From contig NC_030677.2 in the NCBI RefSeq assembly GCF_000004195.4, forward strand, positions 195,204,372 to 195,268,371: a stretch of DNA of 64,000 nt, given 5' to 3'. Numbering within the stretch: the first letter of the stretch is position 1; each line of letters starts with the position of its first letter. The notes below the pieces were generated by a model that worked only from the letters and a program-made list of their open reading frames with translations, searched no databases and was not told the DNA's origin. The position numbers were made by a program, and so were the translations under genes. This document shows, one piece after another, positions 43,993-54,763 of the stretch. Origin of the DNA: Xenopus tropicalis (lineage: Eukaryota > Chordata > Amphibia > Anura > Pipidae).

Positions 43993-45294
43993 CCTCCCTT
44001 CTATGTACTTAAATGGTTATTGCCATAGCTTGGGAGATGTCCTTAGAAGTTAGGTTGTAGTTTTGGGTTTACTGCTGCTGCTACTACTGTTATTTATACA
44101 GCATTGATACATTTACACAGAGCTTTACAGAGATTATACATGGTTCATATCAGAATCCCTCACAAGGCTCTGTAATGCCTAGTTTCTATAGCAGTTATTC
44201 TCAGCAGTTCAGGTTTTACTGAGAAAAATGTCAGTTGCGGTTTTTGTTCAGTGAAGCACCGTAGGGAATGGTAAAAGAACTTGTTGGAACAGAAGTGGGC
44301 TTTAATGACCATCTGCTTGAGGTCTACAAACCCCGTAAATTGCTCCTTGTTTGTGGTTATGTAACTCCGACCTTTACCCTTATTATTATTATTACATGTT
44401 ACATAAGCAAATGCTGTTGGCTATCGTTTCCAAATGCATCACACAGGTTTAAAGAAAGGGGGCCATCATTATTCTTTAGCCTAATAAAACACATTATTGC
44501 TTTACAGTCCTGAAAATATGTTTCTATGCAAAGAAATCAAAGGGTTGTACGCACAAGGGGATGGAAATATGGTTGTGGTTTTTTTTAATACATAAAATGT
44601 CCATATAATTGTAAACAAATAAAAGTTTTAGTTTTAATACATCTACAATGTTTCCCTCGAGTGTGCCAATAAAATTGTTTCTTTCCTTTCTTCTTTGATA
44701 AGAGGGGAGTCATCCTGTTTTGGACCCCCACATTCTGACAATTTTTCCTGGCTAGGTTAGACCCCACACTGTGAGCATTGATGTCTCTGCAAATCTAAAT
44801 TACATACACCCATATGGGGCAAATACACAAGCAAATATCAGGCCTAAACATTTGTCCTCAGAGACAAACCTCCATTAACCTTTTCAGGGGCAGGCAGTGC
44901 TCGTAAGGAGAGTGAGCGACTGTGCAAGAACCAGACAATCATCTATTGGCCTGCCCATTCACTGACTACAACCTGTCAACTCAACACCGAGAGGTAGCTT
45001 ACTCCTCATGTAAACAAGGCGTGCTTATAGTTTGTTCTACTGTATATTTATTAAAAAATCACTGTATTGGTCATGCACACTGAAGGTAATTACTTATCCA
45101 CATACATGAAATGGCTGAAACCCAGCTCTTTGACTTTTATTTATCTAAATAGGAACACCTAAGTAATAAAAACCTAAATAAATATCTGTATAGCAGTTAC
45201 AGTACTCACATAAAGTATGATAGTTAACTAATAAAAGACCAGATAATGGTCTCTCAAAATAATAAACTGGTCAGCATAATAACCCATTAACCTT
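43993..45294. other. No gene; possible worn retroposon tail
   Basis: At 44085-44165, GTTATTTATACAGCATTGAT..CAGAGCTTTACAGAG resembles another L2-like tail, too worn to bound. Other frames here have no support. Confidence 0.35.
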
Positions 45295-45422
45295 TTATTA
45301 TTATTATTATTATTATTTATTTATAAAGCGCCAACATATTCTGCAGCGCTGTACAATAAGTGGGTTTCATACATTGGACATACAGAGTAACATATAAAGC
45401 AATCAATAACTGATACAAGAGG
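45295..45422 (-). mobile_element. L2-like 3' end, truncated
   Basis: The minus strand runs CCTCTTGTATCAGTTATTGA..GGCGCTTTATAAATAAATAA and then (TAA)n. It is very similar to 14745-14912 but starts inside it, so it is 5'-truncated. Confidence 0.75.
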
Positions 45423-45592
45423 TTTATAAATTAAGCTTGTTACATCCACAGCCATTTCTTAGTTACCTGTGTAATGTATGTATCCCAATAATTTGGCATA
45501 ACAAATGGATTTTAAAGGAAGGCTATAGGCAGGTGTGGCCCCTATCTACAACAAGTTGGTATTTGACTTTTAAAACTTGGAGAAATCAGAAG

Positions 45593-45837
45593 CAGGCCCA
45601 GATTTGTGGCAAGGCCAAAAAGGCCCAGGCCTAGGGTGGCACAAATTTGGGGGTGGCATGCTGCCCAAGCCGCACTGAAATTTTTCTCACATTCGGAGCA
45701 ATGGGGACCTCTCCCCACTGCTCTGTATGTGAGTTTAAATTGAAGCGCAAATGAGCATGTGTGTGCGTGGGGTGGGGGTGGGGGGTTGATATGCGTGTGG
45801 GGGGGCGGCCCGCACCCATATAACAAATCCGGCGCTG
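45593..45837. mobile_element. hAT-type MITE with perfect 8-bp target duplication
   Basis: It starts CAGGCCCAGATTTGTGG, ends AAATCCGGCGCTG, and is 245 bp long. ATCAGAAG flanks it on both sides (45585-45592 and 45838-45845). Related to 8148-8412 by its ends and the CAGGCCTAGGG(C/T)GGCA block. Non-coding. Confidence 0.92.
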
Positions 45838-45845
45838 ATCAGAAG

Positions 45846-48841
45846 ACCTCATTTATAACCAACAAAACCAACGGTGTTCCAACAGGATGACAAAATGACA
45901 TTTGCAATGGTGGGGCAACTGCCAGGTTGGCAGAGCTATACAGGTCTATGTTGTTCTATAGCTTTAAAGATGTGGCATAAGAACACACTGTAACAACAAA
46001 GACAGGACACTCAGAAATGGGCCCAGGAGTATAAGAGTTTATAGGATTATAGCGGGCCTACTGGTTCTCTGAGGCAGGTTATCTTCAACATACAAAAACT
46101 CTATTAAAGTATAGGTGTTAATTGGGGCTAAATTAGGAGAAAAGTTTTTCCCCCTCTCGCCCATATGTTCTCACCCAATGAACCATAAAATAATGTTTTC
46201 TCATGGAAATGAATCAGGCCCATTGTGTCAATATGACTTCCTCTAAGGAAAACTTGCCGTGATGGGTTGCATCTGGACATTTTCTAACAATTAAAATATA
46301 TTCACAATTAACAGCCATAGGGAATTGAAACAGCTGCAGCAGCATGGCTTGCAGATCTGTGGTTATTTGTGTGTCTCCTGGCAGAGCTCCCATAATAACA
46401 ACATTTATGTATCACTAATAGGTTAAGTGCTCACTATGACCCTTCCCTCACAGATAAAGGTACATGCCTCTGTCTGTAATTGCACAGTAATGTCGATATG
46501 CGCCTTTTACCATGTCCGTGGCTGCAGATCCATTTGCCATTACACAAATAAACTTTGTATTTAGCCTTCACAGAAGATGTTTCCATGCCCTCTCCTAAAA
46601 TAGAATATTTCCATCTCTTCACTTTTTTGGCCTTTTAATCAATGCTGTTTTTGTGTTCGCTTTTGTGGTCCATAATTAGCCAAAGTATGCCTACTGAGTT
46701 TCCTCCAGTGATTTGCATGGTGCCACGTCAGCACAATCTCTGAGAGAACCAATGCTTTATTGCAGATATTTAGTAAATTTCCCACTTGATGACAGGCCAG
46801 TGAAGGTTTGGAGCCGATATAGGCATATACAGTACTTACTGTGCTTAAGCTGGCCACACTTACTCTACTTTCCATTCTAGTTTCCAACTTCCTCAAGGAC
46901 TAACTAATTAGATCATTGTGGAAACATGGTCTCATTCTAATTTTGACTGACTGAAAACGCCATTCATGTGTTGTTGGGGTAGGGGCATTTAATAATAATA
47001 ATTCTGTGTTTATGTTTTGCAAAGAACATAAGCTTTTAAAGCACTTTAGCAGGCACTTCCTATACAGTTTTCCTAATTTCCTAATTTTATTTGGAAATCT
47101 TTCCCATGCCCTGTGAGGTTTGGTTTAGCCCAACTATTCTATCAATAGTATGAGGAATTTCAGGGAAGCATAATGTCCCAGTAGTGAAAAACAAGAACCT
47201 CAGAATTCTTCTCTGTCCTATCCCTGGAATAGGTAAGTTATAGAAACAACATGATCCCATTACAGATTGCTTTCATAACTATGTCTAATCTACCCTTTGA
47301 TCTAATGCTGGCCATCGGCCAGCTTCTCTAGTGGTGATGGGGAGACTGGCCAGATATTAGAGCAAGGTAGACATACGTAAAATGGGCAAAATTCGCTGAT
47401 CCAATAAATTTATCAACAAGACAATTGCTTGGATCATTCAGTAGAAATATGGGTCATTGGTTGGCATAGTTCTATATTTTGGCCAATACATATTGGAGTG
47501 ATTGCACCAAAGGCTGATTACCCACATCATTTATTTTAGATGTCAACACACAGATTATTTGGGGCCATCACAATACTGAATCAAAGACTGCAACCATTTT
47601 CAGTTGAAATTGCGAATGGAAAGGTAGGATTGCTAAGGATGGACCCCAGACCACAACAAGTGTAACCAGCTCCACCTGCAAGCTAGGTAAGAGAAATGCA
47701 AAACCCCAAGCACATGCCAACCAATATTTACAACTTCTATTGAAACTGTCACTTCTCTATACCTAGTTATACAGAGATGCTTACTGAACACAGACACAAC
47801 CATTTCCAATGATGAAAGTAAACATTTACATAGCTATCATGCCTGGCACATTCCCTTTGTATCTTGGGAGACCATAGAAGAAAGAATCCTTTATAACATC
47901 AAAAAAACCACTTTATTTGACTTTTCATTTAGTCTACCAGAGTTTGCCCCCTGCCAAAGAAGGCAGCTATTATTGCTTCAGGATCCCACACTCCTGGCTA
48001 ATGATAATGATACAGTCGTTATTTCTTCTAGTCAGGTCATTAAAGCCAGGCTTGGGATAATAATGGTAGCTAGTGGAGTGTACTACTCACAGTGGGGATA
48101 CTGAACAGACACTGAAGTGATACTATAGCATTTAATACTAAATGACATGGGAAGCTTCATAGGTGCACAAAAAGGGGGGAGAAAAAATGGAAAGTGTGAG
48201 GTGAAGAAGCAAAATCAAAATGTATGGCCCTCTGAGACTAAAGGTTTCCCTGATCTTCAAGTCTCAACTATTCCGAAAATGTAACTGTAGGACTGTCAGC
48301 TACTGAGTCATATAACAAAGTATCAGCAATGTACAACACTTCCACACTGGACAGACTACGGGGAAGGGCTGAGTGACTGCAGCAAAGCTAATGGCTTTTG
48401 TATGGCATAATGTCTTCTCCGTAAATTGCAGATGGTTTTGGGGTGACTAATCAATGTGTGTACCAGCCCTAGATGTAAATAAAGAAACACATTCTCGTGT
48501 TTTTATGCTTTGTCCCTGGGAAAAGCCAAGACAAAATACAACAAAAGGTCCCATGTGCTTTTGAGGGTTTGTTTTAGACAATAACCTGAATTACCTTTTC
48601 AGGATGATAAAGCTGAAAAAAATGTGTAACATAGCAACGTTCACTTCAATTTTAATTGAAGAAAGATCTATGCTTGATTTTTGTGTGGATTCCTGATTCA
48701 GTCCCTTGTGGCCTTGGACCTAAGACTAGCTTGTGTACCAAACCGTCAGGGACATATAACTGAAATCATGCCCTTTCAGCAGTTTCTATAGCACCCTTTT
48801 ATACACAATCCTCAATGGACCATAGGGCTGCTAAGATACAT
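45846..48841. other. Three kb without a recognisable feature
   Basis: No gene or bounded repeat. A minus-strand stretch near 46502-46590 has an acceptor-like TTCTATTTTAG and an open frame, but only a weak GTAAAA donor. A worn relative of the GGTGGCCATACAC family may lie near 47300-47560. Confidence 0.4.
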
Positions 48842-49158
48842 AGGGCCTGATTCACTAAAGGGCGATAAAACGTGTGCTATTTTTATTGTGCGCTAAAATT
48901 TTTACCGCGGCTTAATTTTGGCGATTTTTCGCACGATTCACTATAAGCATACTCGCGCTTTTTTACGCGCGATATTGCATGCGTTATTTAACTCGCGAAG
49001 ACTATTTCAATGCGGTATTTGCTGGTACATGTGCTAAATTACGCCCGCGAATAGTCACCGCATATGAATGGTAGCTTAGAAATAGTGTATAAAAATTGTC
49101 GCCGCATATAAGAGGATTTGTTACTCACCGATAAAGCCTTTTCTCGGAGTCCCGTCAC

Positions 49159-49289
49159 GGCAGCACAGGTACCAGTGGGTTAATGCACTCTTCCCTTTAG
49201 GAGGCAGGATAGCAAAAGTAAAAAAGGCTAGGGTCCCTCCCCAGCCTTTCCCCTCCCTCTTCCCTGCATTAACCCCTCCTCCGACAGTT
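49159..49289. repeat. DIRS inverted terminal repeat (3' end of the element)
   Basis: This 131-bp stretch (GGCAGCACAGGTACCAGTGG to CTCCGACAGTT) is the reverse complement of 54633-54763 with no difference that I can see. The outermost 46 bp (49113-49158) differ from the other end, as usual in DIRS elements, and are represented in the internal complementary region instead. Confidence 0.95.
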
Positions 49290-49332
49290 ACGGTTAGCAC
49301 AGCTTATGGAGAAGATAAAAAGGGTGGGACTC

Positions 49333-49431
49333 CCTGTGCTGCCGTGACGGGACTCCGAGAAAAGGCTTTATCGGTGAGTAACAAATCCTCTTTTCTCGGT
49401 CGTCCCTAGGCAGCACAGGTACCAGTGGGTT
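49333..49431. repeat. DIRS internal complementary region
   Basis: The first half (49333-49392) is the reverse complement of the element's low-coordinate tip (49111-49170). The second half (49391-49431) is the reverse complement of the high-coordinate tip (54741-54781). The two meet around CCTCTTTTCTC, which is the sequence expected where the ends join in a circle. In DIRS elements this region is thought to template the ends and the circular junction before recombinase-mediated insertion. Confidence 0.95.
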
Positions 49432-49563
49432 CGTCCCAAAGCAGAGAGTAAAAGGGGGGGAATACTTGTACAATAGGAATAGCAATAAAAAATAGAACGA
49501 AATGGAAGTAATAACTTAACTGAAGGATGTAAATGCTCTAACATGGCAAACTGAGAGCGGGCG

Positions 49564-50556
49564 TTACTGCTGGACCGCTGACTGAAGAACTTTCCGGCCG
49601 AAGGCTGCTTCCGCCGAAGAGAACACATTAAACTTGTAAAATTTCGTAAAGGTGTGAATGGAGGACCACGTGGCCGCTTTGCAGATCTGTTCGGTTGATG
49701 CGGCGTTGGCCAGCGCCCATGAAGTGCTGAGGGCTCTAGTAGTGTGTGCAGACGTTTTGAATGGTATCGGTAAGCCCTTGTCCCTGGAGATTGAGGTAAT
49801 TAGGGCTTTGATCCAGCGGGCGATGGATGCTTTGGAAGCCTTGGCACCCTTGTGTTGGGGGCCGTACAAGACGAAGAGTGAGTCGGACTTGCGGGTATTC
49901 GCTGTCCTATGGATGTAGAACTTTAGTGCTCTCACCACGTCTAGGTTGTGTAGCAGTCGTTCCTGTGGTGATGCCGGTTTAGGGCATAGTGAGGGGAGAA
50001 CTATCTCCTGATTAAGGTGGAATGCTGAGTTGACTTTTGGAATGAATGTAGGTAAAGTTCGCAGGACGGCTTTGTCCTCGTGAAAGATGCAGTATGGAGG
50101 CTTATGGGATAAGGCTCCTAGTTCCGAAATCCTTCTGGCTGAGGATATTGCCACCAAGAAAGCCACCTTCCAAGTGAGGAGTTTCAGATCGCTGGTGGCT
50201 AATGGTTCGAAAGGTGCGTACTGAAGCGTGCGGAGGACTAGGTTCAAGTCCCATGGTGGTAGGGGGCTTTTGTATGGTGGTTTGATGTGTGTTGCCGCTT
50301 GCAAGAATGTCCTGATGTCTGGATGTGTCGCTAGTTGGTGCTGAAAAAGCAGTGAGAGTGCGGACACTTGTACTTTTAACGAGTTAACCCCCAGGCCTTT
50401 GTCTAGGCCGTTCTGGAGAAACTCTAGTAGTGTGGGGATATGACACTTGGATGTACTGCGCTGGGTGCCGGTGCACCGGGTGAGGAATGTGTTCCAGATG
50501 CGATGGTAAGCTTTCATGGTGACCGATTTGCGGGCTTTCATGAGTGTGGAAGTCAC
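49564..50556 (-). CDS. DIRS tyrosine recombinase
   Basis: Integrates the circular DNA copy by tyrosine recombination. The domain fills the last 330 codons of a 951-codon open frame that begins at 52419; numbering here uses that frame. A helical core-binding part (from about residue 622, KARKSVTMKAYHRIW) precedes the catalytic part. Candidate catalytic residues are Arg 762/763 (SSARRISEL), His 892 and Arg 895 (HTTR), Trp 918 or His 922 (ATWSSIHTF) and Tyr 928 (TKFYKF). The end is SAVQQ before the stop at 49564. The domain starts just as the RT frame stops (50553). The nearest in-frame ATG is 50541, so restart of translation or a -1 shift from the RT frame are both possible. The coordinate given is the domain limit, not a proven start. 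Confidence 0.92.
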   Translation of the reverse strand: MTSTLMKARKSVTMKAYHRIWNTFLTRCTGTQRSTSKCHIPTLLEFLQNGLDKGLGVNSLKVQVSALSLLFQHQLATHPDIRTFLQAATHIKPPYKSPLPPWDLNLVLRTLQYAPFEPLATSDLKLLTWKVAFLVAISSARRISELGALSHKPPYCIFHEDKAVLRTLPTFIPKVNSAFHLNQEIVLPSLCPKPASPQERLLHNLDVVRALKFYIHRTANTRKSDSLFVLYGPQHKGAKASKASIARWIKALITSISRDKGLPIPFKTSAHTTRALSTSWALANAASTEQICKAATWSSIHTFTKFYKFNVFSSAEAAFGRKVLQSAVQQ

Positions 50557-52493
50557 TCTGGTGGAGAATCCCTTACGTGACCAGATGGCGGTTTCAATAG
50601 CCACCCCGTGAGTGCCAAGTTTTCCAGTCCAGGGTGGAGAAGTTTGCCCTGGAGTAGGAGGTCCGGCCTTAGCGGGAGCCTCCATGGCGGTGCTATTGCG
50701 AGTGTTTGGAGTTCGGAGAACCACGGTCTTCTCGGCCAGAACGGGGTGATGACTATGGCTGTGGTTCGGAACTGAAGGAGTCTGCGGAGGACTGGGTGGA
50801 TCATGGGTATGGGAGGGAATATGTACACCAAGTCGAAGGTCCACGGGGTGGACATTGCATCGACCGCGAGTGCCTGTGGGTCCCGATATCTGGTGCAATA
50901 GTGGGGAAGTTGATGATTGAACCGGGAAGCCATCAGGTCTACCTGTGGCGTTCCCCATTGTCGTGTGATTTGCTGGAACACTGTTGTGTTGAGGGACCAT
51001 TCCCCTGGGTCTGCAAAGTTTCGGCTGAGGAAATCTGCCTCCCAGTTGAGGTGACCCGGGATGTATACTGCTGTAAGGCGGCAGTGATAGTCCTCTGCCC
51101 ACTGGAGTATCCGGGAGACCTCTTTCCAGGCGGCGCGGCTCTTGGTGCCCCCCTGGTGATTTATGTATGCCACGGTGGTGGCATTGTCTGATTGGACTTT
51201 GACTGGGCGTCCCCCCAGTAGGTGTGTCCAGTGGGTGATGGATAGGTACACTGCTCGGAGCTCCAGTAGGTTGATGTGGAGGTCCTTCTCCTGTGAGGAC
51301 CATTTCCCTTGGACCGTCCTGTGATTGAAGACGCCGCCCCAGCCGAGTAAGCTGGCGTCTGTTGTGATGACGGCCCAGTTGGTGAAGGAGCAGGTCCTGC
51401 CTTTTAGGAGATTGTTGGGTTGAAGCCACCATTGTAAGGAGGCTCTTGTGGGGCGGGACAGGCGTATTAGGCTGCTGAGGTTGTGGCGAAGCCTTGCCCA
51501 TTGTCTGAGGAACTCCAGTTGTAGCTGCCGCATGTGAAATTGAGCAAAAGGCACTACCTCTATGGTTGAGGTCATCAGGCCCAGAAGGCGCATGCATGTC
51601 CTTGCGGTGATTGCCGTGGAGGATACGGCTTGTCGTGCCGCGGCTGATATGCATCTCTGTTTTACCTTTGTCAGGGAGACTTTGTGTTGCCTGGAGTCGA
51701 ATTGGACGCCCAGAAAGATGATGGACTGTGTTGGTTGCAGCATACTTTTTTTGAGGTGTATCTGCCACCCGTGTGCCTCTAAGATGCGTACGCATGTTGT
51801 GGTTCCGCTTAGTGCTTGGGCATGGGTCGGGGCTCGCAGTAGGAGGTCGTCTAGGTATGGGAGTACGTAAAGTCCCTGTTGTCGCATGTAGGCCACCAAG
51901 GCTGCCATTACCTTTGTGAAGACACGTGGAGCCGTGGCCAGGCCGAAGGGTAAGGCCTGAAACTGGAAGTGACTTCCTGCGAATGCGAAGCGTAGGTATT
52001 TCTGGTGGTCTTGGTGTATAGGTATGTGTAGGTAGGCGTCTCTTAAGTCGATGGACGTGAAGAAGTCCCCTTGCTGGACGTTGGCTATAACGGAGCGAAG
52101 TGATTCCATTTTGAACGACGGTACCACTAGGAACTTGTTTAAGGCCTTCAGGTCTAATACCGGCCGGAATGACCCGTCCTTCTTTGGGACGAGGAAGAGG
52201 TTTGAGTAGAAACCCGCCTTCCTTTCTGGTGCTGGTACTGGTATGACCGCTCTGGCGGTTAGCATGGTGTTTATGGCTTGTTTGAGAGCGAGTCTCTTTT
52301 GTGCCGTGGGAGGGATATTTGACTCTATAAACTTGCAGGGGGGGTCGTGGTGGAATTGGATCCTGTAACCCGAAGCAACGAGTTGGTGAACCCACTTGTC
52401 TGTTGTTGAGGATAGCCATGCTTCCCTGAAGAGTAGGAGGCGCCCCCCTACCGCCTCCTGCATACCAGGGGGGGCTTGTCTTTCATGCGTCAT
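50553..52493 (-). CDS. DIRS reverse transcriptase / RNase H / methyltransferase-like protein (646 aa)
   Basis: Copies the element's RNA into DNA. The N-terminal VGGRL motif (15-19) is typical of the family. The RT domain spans about 90-265, with FTSIDLRDAY (145-154, Asp149) and YLDD (213-216) as catalytic motifs. RNase H follows: Asp379 (TTDAS), Glu411 (LELRA), Asp436 (SDNATT) and Asp487 (EADFLS). The rest (about 510-600, VDLMASRFN and YIFPPIP) corresponds to the methyltransferase-like domain of DIRS elements; its FPP triplet stands where a DPPW/Y motif would be expected, so activity is doubtful. The start at 52493 overlaps the end of the Gag frame by 11 bases (52483-52493). All key residues are present and the frame is unbroken. 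Confidence 0.95.
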   Translation of the reverse strand: MTHERQAPPGMQEAVGGRLLLFREAWLSSTTDKWVHQLVASGYRIQFHHDPPCKFIESNIPPTAQKRLALKQAINTMLTARAVIPVPAPERKAGFYSNLFLVPKKDGSFRPVLDLKALNKFLVVPSFKMESLRSVIANVQQGDFFTSIDLRDAYLHIPIHQDHQKYLRFAFAGSHFQFQALPFGLATAPRVFTKVMAALVAYMRQQGLYVLPYLDDLLLRAPTHAQALSGTTTCVRILEAHGWQIHLKKSMLQPTQSIIFLGVQFDSRQHKVSLTKVKQRCISAAARQAVSSTAITARTCMRLLGLMTSTIEVVPFAQFHMRQLQLEFLRQWARLRHNLSSLIRLSRPTRASLQWWLQPNNLLKGRTCSFTNWAVITTDASLLGWGGVFNHRTVQGKWSSQEKDLHINLLELRAVYLSITHWTHLLGGRPVKVQSDNATTVAYINHQGGTKSRAAWKEVSRILQWAEDYHCRLTAVYIPGHLNWEADFLSRNFADPGEWSLNTTVFQQITRQWGTPQVDLMASRFNHQLPHYCTRYRDPQALAVDAMSTPWTFDLVYIFPPIPMIHPVLRRLLQFRTTAIVITPFWPRRPWFSELQTLAIAPPWRLPLRPDLLLQGKLLHPGLENLALTGWLLKPPSGHVRDSPPE

Positions 52494-53268
52494 TAGGTTT
52501 ATCGGAGGTTCCCTTGAATGGGCGCCTCTGCGTGTTCCAAGATGGTTTCCTGTTGGGGCGGTAACTTTTCGCGGGACCTGAGTAGGTGTTTTGTGGCCTT
52601 GGTTGTTGGGGGGAGCGCCTGAAATAGTTGGAGGACCGAAAGGACCGTTTGGGTTGTGAACCGCTCGGGCGTGTCTTCTTGTCTTGTGGAAGGAAGTTAC
52701 TTTTTCCCCCGGTTATCTTGTTGATGATTGAGTCCAATTCTGGACCAAAGAGGGAAGCGCCTGTGAAAGGTAGGGCTACTAGGTTTTTCTTTGAAGCCGG
52801 ATCAGCGCTCCAGGTTTTCATCCAGAGGGCCCGTCTGGCTCCGATGGACATGGCTGATGTTTTGGCCAGAAGTTGTAGTGTGTCCATGGAGGAATCACAT
52901 AGAAAATGAACCGCGTTTAGGATCTTGGATAACTGCCCGTGCATGTCAAAGGATTCGTCAGTGACAGCGGTTAGGGCCTCCTCGAGCCACAGGACTGCCG
53001 TGCGTGATACACAAGCTGAAGCTACTGTGGGTTTAAAGGCTGAATTAGAGGAGGAGAATATGTTCTTGAGTAGACTTTCTGCCTTTCTGTCCATGGGATC
53101 TCTAAAGGACGTTCCGTCCTCTAATGGGATTGTGGTTCTTTTGGCTAATCTAGCTACCGGTGCATCCACCTTGGGGGTGCTGTCCCATAAGTCCTTATGT
53201 GCCTGGTCAAATGGATACAAAGTATCGATTCTCTTATCTTTAGTTAGTCGGCGATCTGGGGTTTCCAT
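52483..53268 (-). pseudogene. DIRS Gag-like protein, C-terminal part (261 codons)
   Basis: Continues the Gag-like frame after a frameshift. The first ATG (53268) lies 24 bases upstream of the stop of the N-terminal part and is unlikely to be the natural start. The middle is helical and Cys-poor. The last 60 residues are very basic with many Arg, Pro, Gln and Asn (FRSSNYFRRSPQQPRPQ), as expected for RNA binding, and there is no CCHC zinc knuckle. It ends at 52483, overlapping the RT start, so the two are probably translationally coupled. The break could also be a sequencing error. Confidence 0.8.
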
Positions 53269-53861
53269 TCTTTTTTAATGAGCTCCTGTACGGTTTCATG
53301 TACCGGAAACTGTTTCTGGTTTCGGTGAGCTGAACCAAAAAGTTTGTCTAGTGTCTTTTGTTCTTTCACTTCTTCCTGTATGCCTAGGGTTTGGAACATG
53401 TCTGTAAGCAAGACGTTGACTGCCTCTGTCTGAGGTCTGTGGGTTGGATCGGCTGAGTGAGTGGCCTGATCTAGCTCCTCAGAGCTACTGAAAGCTAGGT
53501 TGTCTTCCCCAGAGGAATAACCCTCTATGTCAGGCTGTGTGGGTCCCATTCCCATACTAGGTGCTGGACCCGCTATAGGGGCATTGTCAGGTGTGGTACC
53601 CTTGTGAGCTTGTTGTAAAGAGGAAAGTTTTTCAAGTGAGGTGGAGATACCCAACAGTGTACTTTGAAAGGGTTTAAACCAATCTGGTATTTCGGTTGTA
53701 ACCTCTGTGTGTTGTGTGGAGGGCTTGCTCCTTTTAGACTCTTGGTTAGGTTCCCTGGGCTTTGAGCGCTTGTATTGGCGCTTGCCTGTGCCCTGAACCG
53801 GTTCTGCGGTTCTTAGATCCCCTGTGTCTGGGCTGGGGGAGTTGCCTGACTCAGAAGCCAT
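53244..53861 (-). pseudogene. DIRS Gag-like protein, N-terminal part (205 codons, ends at a frameshift)
   Basis: Starts at ATG 53861 and opens MASESGNSPSPDTGD. A basic KRQYKRSKPR patch (about 29-45) and an acidic, Ser-rich stretch (EGYSSGEDNLAFSSSEELD) follow, so the protein is hydrophilic and low in complexity, as DIRS ORF1 proteins usually are. The frame stops at 53244 just after an A-rich run, and the -1 frame continues as the 261-codon part. A loss of one base (or gain of two) near 53250-53270 is the simplest cause. A (TA)n tract lies at about 53879-53899, just upstream of the start. Confidence 0.8.
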
Positions 53862-54333
53862 GTTAGGCTAAGTGGGGATATATATATATATATATATAGA
53901 GAGGGAAAATACCCCGTTTGGGATAGAGCAAAGGTAGTGAAGAGGAGGCTGTGCCAACCGTACCTGTGCTGTTATGGGGCTAATATTGCCCTTGGTGGAG
54001 TCTCCCGCAGGGTGTGTATCCCTCCCGCCGTTTGTGCCTGTAGTCGGAGCGTTCCGCGCTGGCTGGGCTCTACTGGAAGTGCGCAGCGTGTCGGATCCGG
54101 AACTTCCGGTGACGCGTTCAGGCGCGAAGAAAGTGGCGCCACATTTGAAATTTCGGCGCTGAAAATGACTGGCGGGGGGAATGTGCGGGTGACCGCTGTG
54201 CCGCCAAGGTGATGGGGCATCTCAGGCGGTCCCTGTGACAGCGCTGACAGCTGCCTTGGGTTTGGGGAAATTGAGCAGCGCTGCAGCTGCAAACCCCTGC
54301 AGGGATGCTTACCCTGTGATGGAAGGGGACAGG

Positions 54334-54445
54334 GGCAGCGCTGAAGCATGCCCTTCCAGTCCTCCTTCTGCAGTTAGGCAGCGCAGAAGCATGCCGTTGA
54401 AGACCCCTTTGTGTATGATAGCCCCTGGTAGCGCAAAAGCATACC
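54334..54445. repeat. Three short direct repeats in the DIRS leader
   Basis: GGCAGCGCTGAAGCATGCC at 54334, GGCAGCGCAGAAGCATGCC at 54377 and GGTAGCGCAAAAGCATACC at 54427, spaced 43 and 50 bp. Further CAGCGCTG words lie at 54239 and 54275. They are in the untranslated leader of the element, 5' of Gag, so a role in expression or RNA packaging is possible but unproven. Confidence 0.7.
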
Positions 54446-54632
54446 GTGTGGGCAGGGGTTGTTGTCCAAGAAAAGGGCCATAGAATATCCATGGCGTCCT
54501 GGGTATCACCTGTACCAAAAATAAATAAGCCTAAAAGATAAAACATAAAAAATAAAAAGTAAAAAGTAAAAATAAAAGGTTGAGGGAGCAGAGCTCCCAC
54601 ACTACCTGCCTCCAGGAAGCAGGATAGCAAAA

Positions 54633-54763
54633 AACTGTCGGAGGAGGGGTTAATGCAGGGAAGAGGGAGGGGAAAGGCTGGGGAGGGACCCTAGCCTTTT
54701 TTACTTTTGCTATCCTGCCTCCTAAAGGGAAGAGTGCATTAACCCACTGGTACCTGTGCTGCC
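54633..54763. repeat. DIRS inverted terminal repeat (5' end of the element)
   Basis: The reverse complement of 49159-49289, identical as far as I can read. In the element's own orientation this is the upstream repeat, followed by the leader and Gag. The outermost part (54764-54781) carries GCCTAGGGACGACCGAGAAA, which differs from the other end and matches the internal complementary region. Confidence 0.95.

Noticed and set aside
46502..46590. Minus-strand exon after TTCTATTTTAG
   Set aside because: Weak GTAAAA donor. It would lie upstream of the presumed first coding exon at 29374, and no homology is recognisable.
50706..51191. Plus-strand frames across the DIRS element (also 49658-49918, 51562-51870, 52628-53278)
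   Set aside because: Antisense shadows of the RT, recombinase and Gag coding sequence.
53250..53268. Programmed -1 frameshift signal in DIRS Gag
   Set aside because: The A run is not preceded by the base needed for tandem slippage, and I see no clear downstream structure; a simple indel is more economical.
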